Shown: in pieces, positions 25,715 through 34,455 of the stretch
Layout: the number at the start of each line of letters is the position of its first letter
Numbering within the stretch: position 1 is the first letter of the stretch
DNA from: Leptospira haakeii
Lineage (GTDB): Bacteria > Spirochaetota > Leptospiria > Leptospirales > Leptospiraceae
Direction: 5' to 3'
DNA length: 64,000 bases
Assembly: GCF_002812045.1 (NCBI RefSeq)
Contig: NZ_NPEG01000002.1
Span: 372,001 to 436,000, forward strand
Made by a program: the position numbers and the translations under genes
The notes under the pieces: model-generated
Seen by the model: the letters and a program-made list of their open reading frames with translations, nothing else
Told to the model about the DNA's origin: nothing
Databases searched by the model: none

Positions 25715-26518
25715 GTGGCAACCGGAAAAGAAGCTTTCAAATCCAAATTCTGCATATTCCTGATCCTATTAGGAGTCCAGGTTTTCGCCTTCTCTTCCTG
25801 TGAGACCATCCGATCATTCTGGAAACCAAAAGACGCATTTATAAAAAGTTTAGATCTACCTGATTGGGTCCTTGAATCCTCTATCAAGTTACGAATATTC
25901 AATGATTCTCCCAATGTAATCAACCCCGAAGATGCAATGCCGGAAGATGATATCGCTTCTTACGGAAACCAACTCAGAGTTTTACTCGCAGTTTCACCTG
26001 CTGCGATGAGAGACATATATGAGATGGCAGGATGTTTGGACGGAAGTGATCTCATCAAAGTCCGCGGAAACAAAATGACGGATAGCGGAGAAGATATCTG
26101 GTTCGGAGTATGTAAGAGCGGAGCCCAGGACGCGATCGTATTCAGAGTATTGGAGATGGGAAATAACCAACTCTATTATTTATACGAAGAAGAGCTGATC
26201 AAAACCTGGGACGAATCCAAGAAGAACGCAAAAACAAATCCGGATAAATCTATGAGGCTCGCCACAAAGATCATAGAACATGAACCTGCTCATCCCGGTG
26301 CCAGAAGATTATTGGGAAGTTTATATTTAAAGACGGGATATTGTCCTGGAGCTGTTCGCAATTATAGGATCTATTTACGGATACTTCCCCACTCTGCAGA
26401 AAAATCTAAAATAGATTCCCTTCTTAAAAAAAGCTGCGGAGATACTTTGGTCCCTAAAAAACCCGAACCAAAAGAATTTTCGGATGAACTGCCTACGATA
26501 GAGGAATCAGCGCCTTAG
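25715..26518 (+). CDS. Lipoprotein with TPR-like C-terminal part
   Basis: The start is GTG 25715. The signal region (FCIFLILLGVQVFAFSSC) ends in a lipobox FSSC with Cys near residue 29. The middle domain (about 60-150) is mixed (DDIASYGNQLRVLLAVSPAA, DIWFGVCKSGAQDAIVFRVL) and the C-terminal part (about 165-235) has TPR-like helices (ATKIIEHEPAHPGARRLLGS, LYLKTGYCPGAVRNYRIYL). A Pro/Glu tail closes it. Cys residues at GCLDG, VCKSG, YCPG and SCGD could form disulphides. Function unknown. It is monocistronic by appearance and its stop overlaps the stop of the small minus-strand gene at 26515 by three bases. Confidence 0.75.
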   Translation: MATGKEAFKSKFCIFLILLGVQVFAFSSCETIRSFWKPKDAFIKSLDLPDWVLESSIKLRIFNDSPNVINPEDAMPEDDIASYGNQLRVLLAVSPAAMRDIYEMAGCLDGSDLIKVRGNKMTDSGEDIWFGVCKSGAQDAIVFRVLEMGNNQLYYLYEEELIKTWDESKKNAKTNPDKSMRLATKIIEHEPAHPGARRLLGSLYLKTGYCPGAVRNYRIYLRILPHSAEKSKIDSLLKKSCGDTLVPKKPEPKEFSDELPTIEESAP

Positions 26519-26682
26519 TCTTTCACTCTAAGAACTAGAGTGATCTTGCCGTCTGCCTTTTCCACTACTTCGAAACCTTCTTCCCTAAGAGTTTTTTTGA
26601 TCCGATAAAATCCAAGATTCACGACTTTAGGTGGGTCGGATTTGCGGGAAGAAGAAGTTAAATGTTTCGCAGAAGCATCCAT
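26515..26682 (-). CDS. Small conserved-looking protein, 55 residues
   Basis: ATG 26682 opens a 55-codon frame ending TAA. The product is basic at the start (KHLTSSSRKSDPPK) and then forms an amphipathic strand-helix-strand (VVNLGFYRIKKTLREEGFEV then DGKITLVLRVKD), a compact alpha/beta look that is unlike random antisense sequence. It fills a gap that is otherwise empty of genes and its stop overlaps that of the convergent lipoprotein. No family is recognised and there is no strong ribosome-binding site; GTG lies just before the ATG. Confidence 0.5.
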   Translation of the reverse strand: MDASAKHLTSSSRKSDPPKVVNLGFYRIKKTLREEGFEVVEKADGKITLVLRVKD

Positions 26683-26758
26683 CACTATTTAGTTTCGGCT
26701 CCGAGAAGGCCCGTCTTGACCTTGACAGAAAGAAAACCTTTTCCTAAATGAGAAAGAG

Positions 26759-27337
26759 ATGAGGCGATTTCTTGCTCTCGTATTATTTTTAATCCTGTTG
26801 GCCTTAGGGGGCTCAGCCTTTTATTTTCAAGAATGGTTCGATTCTCCCGGATTCCGTTGGGTCATTTCAAAGTTTTCTTTTTGGGTCTTTCTATCCGTTC
26901 TGATACTTTCTGCCTTGGCAATGCTGCGGATTTTCAGAAGAGCTAAAAAGGCAATCCACACGCAAAGGCAGGCAATTGAAAAACATTTAAGCGGAATTTT
27001 AGAAGAGCTGGTCCAAGATTCCCAGGCATTAAGTGAATTCTTAAAGATAGACCTCCCTCAAATGGAAGAACGTATCAAGGTTTCGAAAGATAAACTCCCT
27101 AAAGAAATCTATTCTTCTTATACGGCGAATTGGACCAAGATCAGAACGGACGCAGAATCTTCTCTCAGAGATTTGGAAACACTTCCTTTAGAGCCGGACT
27201 TCGGAGAGGAAAAAAACCGAGCCGTCCCTGAATACAAGTATCTTCTGAACAAACACACTAAAGCGAAATCCATTTTGGAAAGAGTCAGATCGGACCTTTC
27301 TCTATTAAAAGAAAAACTAACGGAGAAAGGATGTTGA
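26759..27337 (+). CDS. Inner-membrane protein with coiled-coil domain
   Basis: Two transmembrane helices (about residues 4-22 and 40-60) form a hairpin, followed by a basic segment (RIFRRAKKAIHTQRQ) and about 130 residues of charged helix with coiled-coil character (SQALSEFLKIDLPQMEERIK, SILERVRSDLSLLKEKLTEK). The soluble part should be cytoplasmic by the positive-inside rule. No family is recognised. It overlaps the two-domain amidase gene by seven bases and so is probably made together with it. Confidence 0.72.
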   Translation: MRRFLALVLFLILLALGGSAFYFQEWFDSPGFRWVISKFSFWVFLSVLILSALAMLRIFRRAKKAIHTQRQAIEKHLSGILEELVQDSQALSEFLKIDLPQMEERIKVSKDKLPKEIYSSYTANWTKIRTDAESSLRDLETLPLEPDFGEEKNRAVPEYKYLLNKHTKAKSILERVRSDLSLLKEKLTEKGC

Positions 27338-28665
27338 GAACTGCCCTTCTATTACTCACTACCTGTATTATATCTAGTTGTTCTTCCCTTCCGGAGACGA
27401 ACTTTTCTATCGCAGAACTTGCTTCTCCTATCCATCCGATCTCTCAGTTATTGCCTAAAGATAAAAGTACAACTTCTCTTTCTATTCTTCGTAAAAAGAC
27501 AAAGGTAAGCGGAATACTACTCCATCATACCAAGGGACTTTCCAGCGAAGACTATATTACAAAAAGTGCAAATTCCGGATGGTTAGTACATTATATAGTA
27601 GATAAAAAAGGCAAAATATACGGGGTAGAAGATCCCGGAACTTCTCTTATCAAAGCCGCGCCGAAAACAGACGCAAGTATGGTCCATATTTCTTGGGAAG
27701 GAGATAAGGAAGATATACTCAAACGTCCCGCTCAAAAAAAATCCTTATTATATGCTATCGCAAAAACTTCCCAAGAATTCGGGATACCAATTACAAATTT
27801 TGATGTGGGTTCCCGTTCCGGAATATTCACACATAGCCAGGCCAAAAAGAAATTCGGCGGTTTTTTAAATGGAAGCGATTGCGGAAATGAAAATGTCTTA
27901 AAAGCACTCCTGGAAGAATTAAAAGGTTCCTACTTCTCCGAAATGGAATGGAAGGATAGATATGGAGAATGGGTACTTCGAAAAGAAAAACCTTTTGTAG
28001 GACAAAACGGAGAAGTCAAAGAACCAAGTTACGATAAGGGAAGAAGTGTAACTCCTACTCCAAAAGCGGAACTGGATAGTATCGAAAAAACTGCAGATGG
28101 ACTTCTTCCTGAAGAAAAAAGACTTAAATACAATTATAGAGGCGCAATCACCGCCGATTGTGTCGTATTACATTTTACTGCAATTAATGATTATGACGGA
28201 ACTCTTAGAGTATTAGAAAAACGGAATTTAGCAGCCACATTCCTCGCGGATAAGGACGGAAAAATCTACCAATTGTTGGATTCTCCGCTTCATATGGCTG
28301 CGGCAGCTACGGGCACAAACCGAAATTGTTTCCAAATAGAGATCGTGGGCAAGGACACCGAGATGTTACTTGCAAACCCTGCACAGACTACTGCAGTTTC
28401 AAAACTTGTTCATGAGCTTTGCCAAAAATATCAGATCCCTTTGAATAACCAAAGAATCGAATCCCTAAAAGGAGTATTCTCCCATACTCAGGCTAAGAAA
28501 AAATGGGGAGGCTCTATCTTTTTGGATGCACAGGACTTTGATCCAGGCGAGCCATATATGAAAAAAGTAATAGAGACCTTGGGTGGGACTTACTATTCGG
28601 AAAAAGATTGGTACGATAGAAATGGAGAAGAATGGATACTTCTCTTTACCGATTTTCAGCCTTAA
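27331..28665 (+). CDS. Lipoprotein with two N-acetylmuramoyl-L-alanine amidase-like (Amidase_2/PGRP) domains
   Basis: A lipoprotein signal (LLLLTTCIISSC, lipobox near ISSC) precedes two homologous domains. Domain 1 (about residues 60-200): SGILLHHTKG, WLVHYIVDKKGKIYGVEDPG, FTHSQAKKKFGG, DCG. Domain 2 (about 265-430): CVVLHFTAIND, ATFLADKDGKIYQLLDSPLH, CFQIEIVG, FSHTQAKKKWGG, DPGEP. The His after the first strand and the His in the T/SHTQAKKK loop match the zinc ligands of Amidase_2. Each domain is followed by a related repeat (GSYFSEMEWKDRYGEWVL and GTYYSEKDWYDRNGEEWIL). It would act on peptidoglycan from a membrane anchor, in cell separation or recycling (inference). Domain 1 has DCG for the usual DPG and may be weakened. 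The 3' end overlaps the convergent regulator gene by 20 bases. Confidence 0.8.
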   Translation: MLRTALLLLTTCIISSCSSLPETNFSIAELASPIHPISQLLPKDKSTTSLSILRKKTKVSGILLHHTKGLSSEDYITKSANSGWLVHYIVDKKGKIYGVEDPGTSLIKAAPKTDASMVHISWEGDKEDILKRPAQKKSLLYAIAKTSQEFGIPITNFDVGSRSGIFTHSQAKKKFGGFLNGSDCGNENVLKALLEELKGSYFSEMEWKDRYGEWVLRKEKPFVGQNGEVKEPSYDKGRSVTPTPKAELDSIEKTADGLLPEEKRLKYNYRGAITADCVVLHFTAINDYDGTLRVLEKRNLAATFLADKDGKIYQLLDSPLHMAAAATGTNRNCFQIEIVGKDTEMLLANPAQTTAVSKLVHELCQKYQIPLNNQRIESLKGVFSHTQAKKKWGGSIFLDAQDFDPGEPYMKKVIETLGGTYYSEKDWYDRNGEEWILLFTDFQP

Positions 28666-29911
28666 TCGGGCGATTTTTTACGGAAATCCGGTCGCCATCG
28701 CCCAGTTCCACCATCCCTCCCAATCCTTTTCCCAGAGGAGGAACTCCAGTGCGGGCTGTATGTAAATTCTGTTTTTCAGGAATATCCGACTTCTTCTGAC
28801 GAAGTTGAGTAGGAGTTTTTCCGGTCACCTTTCTGAACGCGTCATTAAAAGAGGATTTAGAATTGAATCCAACAAAATAGCAGATGGAAAGAATGTCCTG
28901 ATCCAATTTTTCTTCCAGAAGTTTGACTGCTTCTTCTATCCTAAATCCGTTGATATAATTATGAAATCCCGTTTGCAGATGTTCATTTAAAAATTCAGTC
29001 AACTGATATGGTTTGATCCCCAAGTCTTCTGACAAAGAATGAAGAGTCAGCTCAGGATCTCTATACAGTTTATCTTCTCTCATCAATTCTTGGATCCTAA
29101 GCTCTAATAAGTTCAAATCCAAACCAATCAGAAGAGATTTTTCATACTTCTTCTTTCTCACCTCTCTAGTCAAAGGAGCAAAAAAGTCCGGATATCTAGA
29201 AGGAGCCAAAAATAGAAGAGTCACTATCCCTGTAACAAGAAGCCCACCCACTCTAAATAAAATATCCAGTCCGAACATGAATCCGAATACAAGCGAGTAC
29301 ATTGCAAATACCGTGATAGTCGCCAGAATAAAAATAAATCTTATCTGTGACTTTAACTCCGGAATAGAGATCACAGTTAATAACATTCTATATCTAAATC
29401 CGAAGTAAGCGGTAGTAAGTGCGGTTGTTAGAAAAAATCCCCAAGAAAGATAATGTTTATATCTAATATTCCTAAAGTCTCCCAAGTCGGAGATAATAGA
29501 ATCCCAAGGTCTTCCGAAAAAAAGTAATTCACCTAACAAAAAGAGACCAGGCACAAGAAAGTGAAGTCGTATGTCCCTGTATAAAGTCTGATTTGGGTAT
29601 ATCAAAGAATGTGTATATAGCAAAGATAAGGGCCCGATAGCTGAAAAAGAAGTGAGTAATAAGAAGATTGCATGTGGATAAGTCCTGTCTATTTCCAAGA
29701 CCACATTCGCAACTGTGAATAGTATGATCCCCAACGAAAGAAACAGAAGGGCTCCAATCCTGTCTTCTCTGCGTTTTATAGGTGGAATTAACTTTTGGAC
29801 CACCAATAAAAAGGAAAGGCCACTTCCGAAGTAGAATAAAGGAGTTACCACTTCGGGATTTAACATAGGCGGTATATTAAGAAAATACCAAGGCTTGTCA
29901 AGTGTTCTCAT
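28646..29911 (-). CDS. 7TM-AraC family transcriptional regulator
   Basis: Seven hydrophobic helices occupy about residues 15-230 (LFYFGSGLSFLLVVQ, IGALLFLSLGIILFTVANVV and on), followed by a cytoplasmic linker and an AraC-type double helix-turn-helix (about 290-385; LSEDLGIKPYQLTEFLNEHL, ICYFVGFNSKSSFNDAFRKV-T-GKTPTQLRQ). The combination is a membrane-bound regulator that may sense a signal in or outside the membrane. Start choice is uncertain: TTG 29920, ATG 29911 or ATG 29866. A TTGACA/TAATAT pair spaced 16 bases lies between the last two, so the shorter form with an almost leaderless mRNA is possible. The target genes are not visible; the gene ends inside the amidase gene. Confidence 0.82.
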   Translation of the reverse strand: MRTLDKPWYFLNIPPMLNPEVVTPLFYFGSGLSFLLVVQKLIPPIKRREDRIGALLFLSLGIILFTVANVVLEIDRTYPHAIFLLLTSFSAIGPLSLLYTHSLIYPNQTLYRDIRLHFLVPGLFLLGELLFFGRPWDSIISDLGDFRNIRYKHYLSWGFFLTTALTTAYFGFRYRMLLTVISIPELKSQIRFIFILATITVFAMYSLVFGFMFGLDILFRVGGLLVTGIVTLLFLAPSRYPDFFAPLTREVRKKKYEKSLLIGLDLNLLELRIQELMREDKLYRDPELTLHSLSEDLGIKPYQLTEFLNEHLQTGFHNYINGFRIEEAVKLLEEKLDQDILSICYFVGFNSKSSFNDAFRKVTGKTPTQLRQKKSDIPEKQNLHTARTGVPPLGKGLGGMVELGDGDRISVKNRPIKAENR

Positions 29912-29920
29912 CCAAATCAA

Positions 29921-30184
29921 TGATTAGAACGATTTGAGATCCAATAAAATAAGTGAAAAATTTTTATTTCGAACACTTGCATTTTCCGTCCTTCTCAAGA
30001 ACCGAACCCGCTCTTCTCTTATATTTTACTTATTTTCTAAATCATGATTTTTACACAACTGTTCGAATAATGAAACTCGAACGTTCGAATTCCGTGGTTC
30101 GGACGACCCGATTTTTATTATGGTGTATTCTTCTCCGCCAGAACTGATCCGGGATTTTTGTGTTCCGGACTAGGGAGCGGAAAA
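29921..30184. other. AT-rich divergent intergenic region with GTTCGAA repeats
   Basis: No gene is supported here; the 64-codon frame at 29953 has no domain or ribosome-binding site. GTTCGAA occurs at 30061-30067 and 30083-30089, 22 bases apart (about two helical turns), with a third copy differing by one base (GTTCGGA) at 30097-30103, and the perfect palindrome TCGAACGTTCGA at 30077-30088. These may be binding sites controlling the cytochrome gene or the 7TM-AraC gene. Confidence 0.35.
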
Positions 30185-32494
30185 ATGGAAATGCAAAGAA
30201 TACGTGCCGCAAAACGTTATTTGCGGTACGCCTTGTTAGGAATGGCTGTATTAGCTGCGGGTTGCCCTGTAGGAATTTTTACAGAGTTCCCAAACCAGGA
30301 AGAAGTATGTAAATTTGATCCGATCCGAGAAGGAATTCGCGCAGTGTCCGCATCTTCTTTCCCGGAGCCGGTACTACAATCGGTGTTGGTAAATGGAAAT
30401 CTTGTATGGCAGACTGTAACGGATGGGCCGGCGTACCCAACTCCTTCTTTAAGCCCCGGCCAAACCATCACACTTAGAGGAACAGGTTTCGGATCTGGAC
30501 CAGAAATCGACTTTTCTAAAATTATGATCGGTAATACCAGAATTCTGGAAACCGATCTGAGAATGTTCCAGCAGAGATTGGACATCACCAAACAGGTGAA
30601 CTTCGAAGTGGACGAACCTTTGGATAGTTGGAGCAAGTATATCCTAGCTTGGACAGATACCCAAATCCAATTCAAGGTACCGGAACATACAACCTCAGGT
30701 CCTCTCGTCGTTCAGATCCAAAAAAGAGTCGGATACAACGATTCTTTACTTCATCCAGGACAACCACATAACGTCATTGATGCGCAAACTCGACGAGTTA
30801 CCGACGAAGATTTCAAACATAAATGCGACGTTGTTTCTATCTTAAGCAATGCGAAGGGAACAGTTCCTCTACAAGTAAATGTGAACAACCCTGGCTTTGC
30901 TTCCATAATAGCACTCGGCGAAAAGATTTTCTGGTCTTACGACTTCAATATCGGAGTAGCTCATGCGATCCGAAATTTGGATTGGAAGAAAATTTTCGCA
31001 TACCAAGCAAAAGATCCTGTTACGGGATACACTGCGGACCCACTTCTTTTATTCGGTGCTTACCAAACAGTTTCAGGACAAGTTCCTTCCGCAGCGATCG
31101 ACACCGTATACTTCGATCGTTACCCTCAACCTACTCCAATCCCTGGACTTTTGGGAGGAGACCAAAAATTTAAAGGGAACACTAAGAATAGTGGCTGGGC
31201 AGGTTATAGATATGCGGAAGCATCTCATCCATACACAGGTAACGGAGAATGGATTGGATTCAACTGCGCTTCCTGCCATGGATACAAGATCACTTATGAA
31301 GCTTCTCCCGGAAACACTGTAACAAAAGTGATACCTGGACTTCCGAACCCTAAATGGTCCATGAAATGGTCTCTATTGGGAGATTTTAAAGGAATCAAAG
31401 AAAGTGAACCGGGACCAAGTTTCGATTCTTCTGCTAAAGACGTGGATAAAACAATGTTGATCTACGTTATGCCTCAAGGAGCAGGTGAACACTCTTTGAT
31501 CCGTATCAAAGGAGAAGGTAGCGAGACGGATAACGATTATGAGTTCTCTCCAATCGCAATTCCGAACGTTACCAATTATATGGGAGTTAGAAGATCCCTT
31601 TCTCATACAGAATCTTACGTAGGATTCGAAGGTTCTTATATCCATTCAGAAGAACCTGATGGAGCTACAGGTGCAATGTATGCGAAAGAACTACAAGCTC
31701 TTACTGCTTATATGACTAAGCTGGACCAAAACGATAAGGCTCTTAGACAAGTCGGGATGTATCGTTGGTTAAAATCCAAAGGTAAACTGATCGCTCAAGC
31801 TGGTGCAGATTCGGGAGAAGGGGCTTTCGTCCAAGCCGGATGGGAAAACCAACCAGGTGTTGCTGCTGCAGTTGCAAGAGGAAAAGCAACCTTCCAAAGA
31901 GATTGTGGATCTTGTCATAATGATAAAGTGGGTTTGAACTCGAACGAGAAGATGTTTAAAATAAACGAAGTCGGAAGATTTTTCGCACCGACCATTTATC
32001 ATAAACAACAACAATCTATTCGAGCCACTTTCTTAAGAGATATGTATTGGGTGCAGCATAGAGGTTTATTGAGTGACGGTCACGTTCGTAACTTAGAAGA
32101 CCTGGTCAATCCTGCTCGATGCACGGAAGGATCTGCTCTTTATAACCAGTACTATACTTTACACGCACCTGTTTCTCCTGCATTGGGCGGGCCGGATCAT
32201 CCGGAACCTTATCCTCCTCAAAACAGGAAGTCGGACGTGTTTAGAGCATTTAAATCTCCCAATAATGACGCTGGAACAAAAAGAAACAGATTCATCGAAA
32301 GGCATAAATATTTCGTAACTGTTCCTTGGGATCCGGATTGGTACTATTGGGATTACCAGAAGATGAGAAGAGAATACGGTGTTCAAGAGTTGGGAACTTC
32401 CCAGCCTATCGGAATGCCTGCCGCTCCTCACCCATGGTGTTCTGCCTCTGCAACCGAGGTGGATGATCTAGTGGAGTATATCCTCACTCTCTAA
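30185..32494 (+). CDS. Diheme cytochrome c lipoprotein with N-terminal IPT-like domain
   Basis: ATG 30185 has AGGGAG nine bases before it. The lipoprotein signal ends MAVLAAGC (Cys about residue 28). Residues about 75-165 look like an IPT/TIG beta-sandwich (SLSPGQTITLRGTGFGSGPE). Two c-type heme sites follow: CASCH (C361, C364, H365) and CGSCH (C574, C577, H578). The region between resembles large diheme cytochromes related to the peroxidase family, and the C-terminus (VDDLVEYILTL) is a typical last helix of a cytochrome c domain. It should be anchored in the outer or inner membrane facing the periplasm and take part in electron transfer or peroxide reduction. Maturation needs Ccm/Ccs genes not found here. 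A strong terminator follows at 32549. Confidence 0.83.
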   Translation: MEMQRIRAAKRYLRYALLGMAVLAAGCPVGIFTEFPNQEEVCKFDPIREGIRAVSASSFPEPVLQSVLVNGNLVWQTVTDGPAYPTPSLSPGQTITLRGTGFGSGPEIDFSKIMIGNTRILETDLRMFQQRLDITKQVNFEVDEPLDSWSKYILAWTDTQIQFKVPEHTTSGPLVVQIQKRVGYNDSLLHPGQPHNVIDAQTRRVTDEDFKHKCDVVSILSNAKGTVPLQVNVNNPGFASIIALGEKIFWSYDFNIGVAHAIRNLDWKKIFAYQAKDPVTGYTADPLLLFGAYQTVSGQVPSAAIDTVYFDRYPQPTPIPGLLGGDQKFKGNTKNSGWAGYRYAEASHPYTGNGEWIGFNCASCHGYKITYEASPGNTVTKVIPGLPNPKWSMKWSLLGDFKGIKESEPGPSFDSSAKDVDKTMLIYVMPQGAGEHSLIRIKGEGSETDNDYEFSPIAIPNVTNYMGVRRSLSHTESYVGFEGSYIHSEEPDGATGAMYAKELQALTAYMTKLDQNDKALRQVGMYRWLKSKGKLIAQAGADSGEGAFVQAGWENQPGVAAAVARGKATFQRDCGSCHNDKVGLNSNEKMFKINEVGRFFAPTIYHKQQQSIRATFLRDMYWVQHRGLLSDGHVRNLEDLVNPARCTEGSALYNQYYTLHAPVSPALGGPDHPEPYPPQNRKSDVFRAFKSPNNDAGTKRNRFIERHKYFVTVPWDPDWYYWDYQKMRREYGVQELGTSQPIGMPAAPHPWCSASATEVDDLVEYILTL

Positions 32495-32548
32495 CTCTCT
32501 ACGCCCGGGGAGAAAGATCGAATACCAGATCGATCTCTCCGGGTCCTT

Positions 32549-32583
32549 ATTTCGGGGAACTCTCCCCGAAATATTTGTTTTTC
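32549..32583 (+). terminator. Rho-independent terminator after the cytochrome gene
   Basis: ATTTCGGGGA (32549-32558) and TCCCCGAAAT (32563-32572) form a perfect 10-bp stem with a four-base loop, followed by a T-rich tail. A second hairpin (CCCGGGGAGA with TCTCTCCGGG, 32504-32543) precedes it. Confidence 0.75.
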
Positions 32584-32599
32584 AGAATATTCTAAAATT

Positions 32600-33067
32600 C
32601 TACTCCAACATACTTCTGAGCATCCAAGCAGTTTTCTCATGGATCTCCAATCTTTGGGTAAGAAGATCAGTAGTTACCTCATCCCCTCCCGAATCTGCAG
32701 AAGGAAGGATTGCTCTTGCGGTCCTAATCACTGCTTCATGTCCTTCTACAAGATTTTTTAGCATGTCTTCCGCTTTCGGAACTCCGTCTTCTTCCTTTAA
32801 AGAAGTTAAAGAGGAAAATGCTTTGTAGGTTCCAGGTGCCGGATAACCAAGGGAACGAATTCTTTCCGCAACCAGATCCAAAGCGTTCCAAAGTTCAGTG
32901 TATTGGGTCATGAACATCAAATGTAATGTATTAAATAAGGGTCCGGTAACATTCCAATGATAGTTGTGAGTCTTTAAATATAAAAAGTACGTATCTGCTA
33001 AAAGTTTTTGCAAGCCTTGGTTGATGGCCTCTCTATCCTTCTCCGGGATTCCTATATTCGGTTTCAT
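32600..33067 (-). CDS. dps: DNA-binding ferritin-like protein Dps
   Basis: Dps forms 12-subunit shells that oxidise and store iron and protect DNA from peroxide. The 155 residues contain the ferroxidase-site signature [20 protein letters not shown] (about residues 33-52) with its two His, then [20 protein letters not shown] supplying Asp and Glu ligands. The N-terminus is short and has few Lys, so DNA binding may be weak. A strong AAGGAG precedes the ATG. The perfect 17-bp PerR-like dyad at 33094-33110 lies 26 bases upstream, pointing to peroxide-responsive control. Confidence 0.94.
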   Translation of the reverse strand: MKPNIGIPEKDREAINQGLQKLLADTYFLYLKTHNYHWNVTGPLFNTLHLMFMTQYTELWNALDLVAERIRSLGYPAPGTYKAFSSLTSLKEEDGVPKAEDMLKNLVEGHEAVIRTARAILPSADSGGDEVTTDLLTQRLEIHEKTAWMLRSMLE

Positions 33068-33093
33068 ACTTATCTCCTTTTTAGTTTGGTCAA

Positions 33094-33110
33094 TTTAGAA
33101 TCATTCTAAA
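33094..33110. promoter_or_regulatory. PerR-like operator upstream of dps
   Basis: TTTAGAAT-c-ATTCTAAA is a perfect 8-1-8 inverted repeat. It matches the PerR/Fur-family layout (TTAGAATnATTCTAA is close to the classical TTATAATnATTATAA). It sits just upstream of dps, a classic PerR target. Confidence 0.7.
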
Positions 33111-33186
33111 CTTAAATCTTAGACAGTGGCAATCTAATTTCTTTCGGAATAATGATGATTTTTTTCCGATTTTGGCGAGAAAGAAA

Positions 33187-33216
33187 ATAAAAAAGCCGCT
33201 GTTTCCAGCGGCTTTT
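33187..33216 (-). terminator. Rho-independent terminator, both directions possible
   Basis: AAAAAAGCCGCTG (33187-33199) and CAGCGGCTTTTTT (33204-33216) form a perfect 13-bp stem with a four-base loop. On the minus strand it ends the aminotransferase transcript before dps. Confidence 0.85.
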
Positions 33217-33243
33217 TTACATTTTTCAGACCATCTAAGGATC

Positions 33244-34359
33244 TTACTTTTTGTATTCTTTAATCGCAGCAAAAACCTCTTCCAGTTCGGAATCAGTCAT
33301 GTAAGGAAATAAAGGAAAATTTAATATTGAATCACAGATCTTTCCGGTTCTATGTTCTTTTCCGAATTTACCTACGATATACGGTTTTGCTCCGGGTTGA
33401 TCACTCATTGCCCCAGGATAAATAACCGCGAAACCGATCCCCTTTCCTTTTAAAACTTCTTGGATCTTCGGTCTTTCCGCAGGATCAAAAAGAGTAACGT
33501 TACAATATCCGTTTTCTTGAAAGTCTTTCGGAGGATGGATTACATTCACTCCTAAACTTGGAAGAACTTGGTAATATTTTTCAGCAGCCTTTCTGCGAGA
33601 TGTTATCCTTGCATCTAAATAAGGAATATTCAAATTTAAGAATGCAGCCTGAAGAGTATCCATTCTGGAATTCCAACCCACATCTCCGTAACCGTAATGA
33701 GAAGTTCTTCCGTGGTTTCCGAGCATTCTTACTTTATTTGCAAGTTCTTCGTCGTTCGTGAAAACCGCTCCACCGTCTCCTGCCCCGCCTAAAACTTTTG
33801 CAGGATAGAAAGAAGTAGTGGTGATCAATGCGTCTTGGTAAATAGGTTTTCCTTTATACAAAACTCCGAAGGATTGAGCTCCATCCTCTAATAAGAAAAC
33901 TCCTTTTTCCTTACAAAGTTTACGGTAATCTTCTAACTTGGAACTTCCCCAACCGTATAGGTGAACAATGATCGCTGCTTTGGGTTTTACTTCTTCGAGC
34001 GCTTTTTTGAATTCTTCGAAATCCATTTGCAGATCGTCTGGATTTGTATCTACTGTAGCAGGGTCAGCACCTACGTTTACCACTGATTCAAATGTTGCCC
34101 AGAAAGTAGAATCAGGAACTAATACCTTGTCTCCCTTTCCTACTCCTAAGGCTCTTAGCGCTAATTGAAGCGCGTCTGTTCCGTTTGCACATGCAATCGA
34201 ATATTTGGTCCCGGCAGTTGTTGCCAGATTTTTTTCTAATAATGCGACTTCTTCTCCTCCGATAAAGGAGGCGTTCTTGCTGAGAGTTTTTACTTTATCT
34301 TCCCAAGCTTCTAGTAATCCCGGCTCGAATCTTTTAATATCTATGAAAGGTACGCCCAT
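33244..34359 (-). CDS. DegT/DnrJ/EryC1/StrS-family PLP-dependent aminotransferase
   Basis: A sugar aminotransferase-type enzyme that usually makes amino sugars for surface polysaccharide. ATG 34359 has GGAGGAG seven bases upstream. Family features: N-terminal [31 protein letters not shown] (PLP phosphate region, about residues 55-72), [24 protein letters not shown] (Asp contacting PLP), [20 protein letters not shown] with the Schiff-base Lys (about residue 180), and the [12 protein letters not shown] tail. Length of 371 is normal. No other nucleotide-sugar gene is next to it, so the sugar product is unknown. It lies downstream of lon but with a possible hairpin between. Confidence 0.88.
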   Translation of the reverse strand: MGVPFIDIKRFEPGLLEAWEDKVKTLSKNASFIGGEEVALLEKNLATTAGTKYSIACANGTDALQLALRALGVGKGDKVLVPDSTFWATFESVVNVGADPATVDTNPDDLQMDFEEFKKALEEVKPKAAIIVHLYGWGSSKLEDYRKLCKEKGVFLLEDGAQSFGVLYKGKPIYQDALITTTSFYPAKVLGGAGDGGAVFTNDEELANKVRMLGNHGRTSHYGYGDVGWNSRMDTLQAAFLNLNIPYLDARITSRRKAAEKYYQVLPSLGVNVIHPPKDFQENGYCNVTLFDPAERPKIQEVLKGKGIGFAVIYPGAMSDQPGAKPYIVGKFGKEHRTGKICDSILNFPLFPYMTDSELEEVFAAIKEYKK

Positions 34360-34386
34360 TATGGTCTCCTCCGAACAGCGTCGGAA

Positions 34387-34441
34387 ACGGGTCCTAAAAA
34401 GCAAATTATTTTGATCTACTTAAGGACCCGTCATAATGGGG
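34387..34441 (-). terminator. Possible hairpin terminator or attenuator between lon and aminotransferase gene
   Basis: ACGGGTCCT (34387-34395) and AGGACCCGT (34433-34441) are perfect 9-base arms around a 37-base loop; on the minus strand the stem is followed by TTTCC. Weak T-run, so termination may be partial. Confidence 0.4.
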
Positions 34442-34455
34442 CAAATATAGAAGAT

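Noticed and set aside
29953..30147. 64-residue frame in the divergent region before the cytochrome gene
   Set aside because: No ribosome-binding site, composition typical of AT-rich non-coding DNA; promoter-like and repeat signals overlap it.
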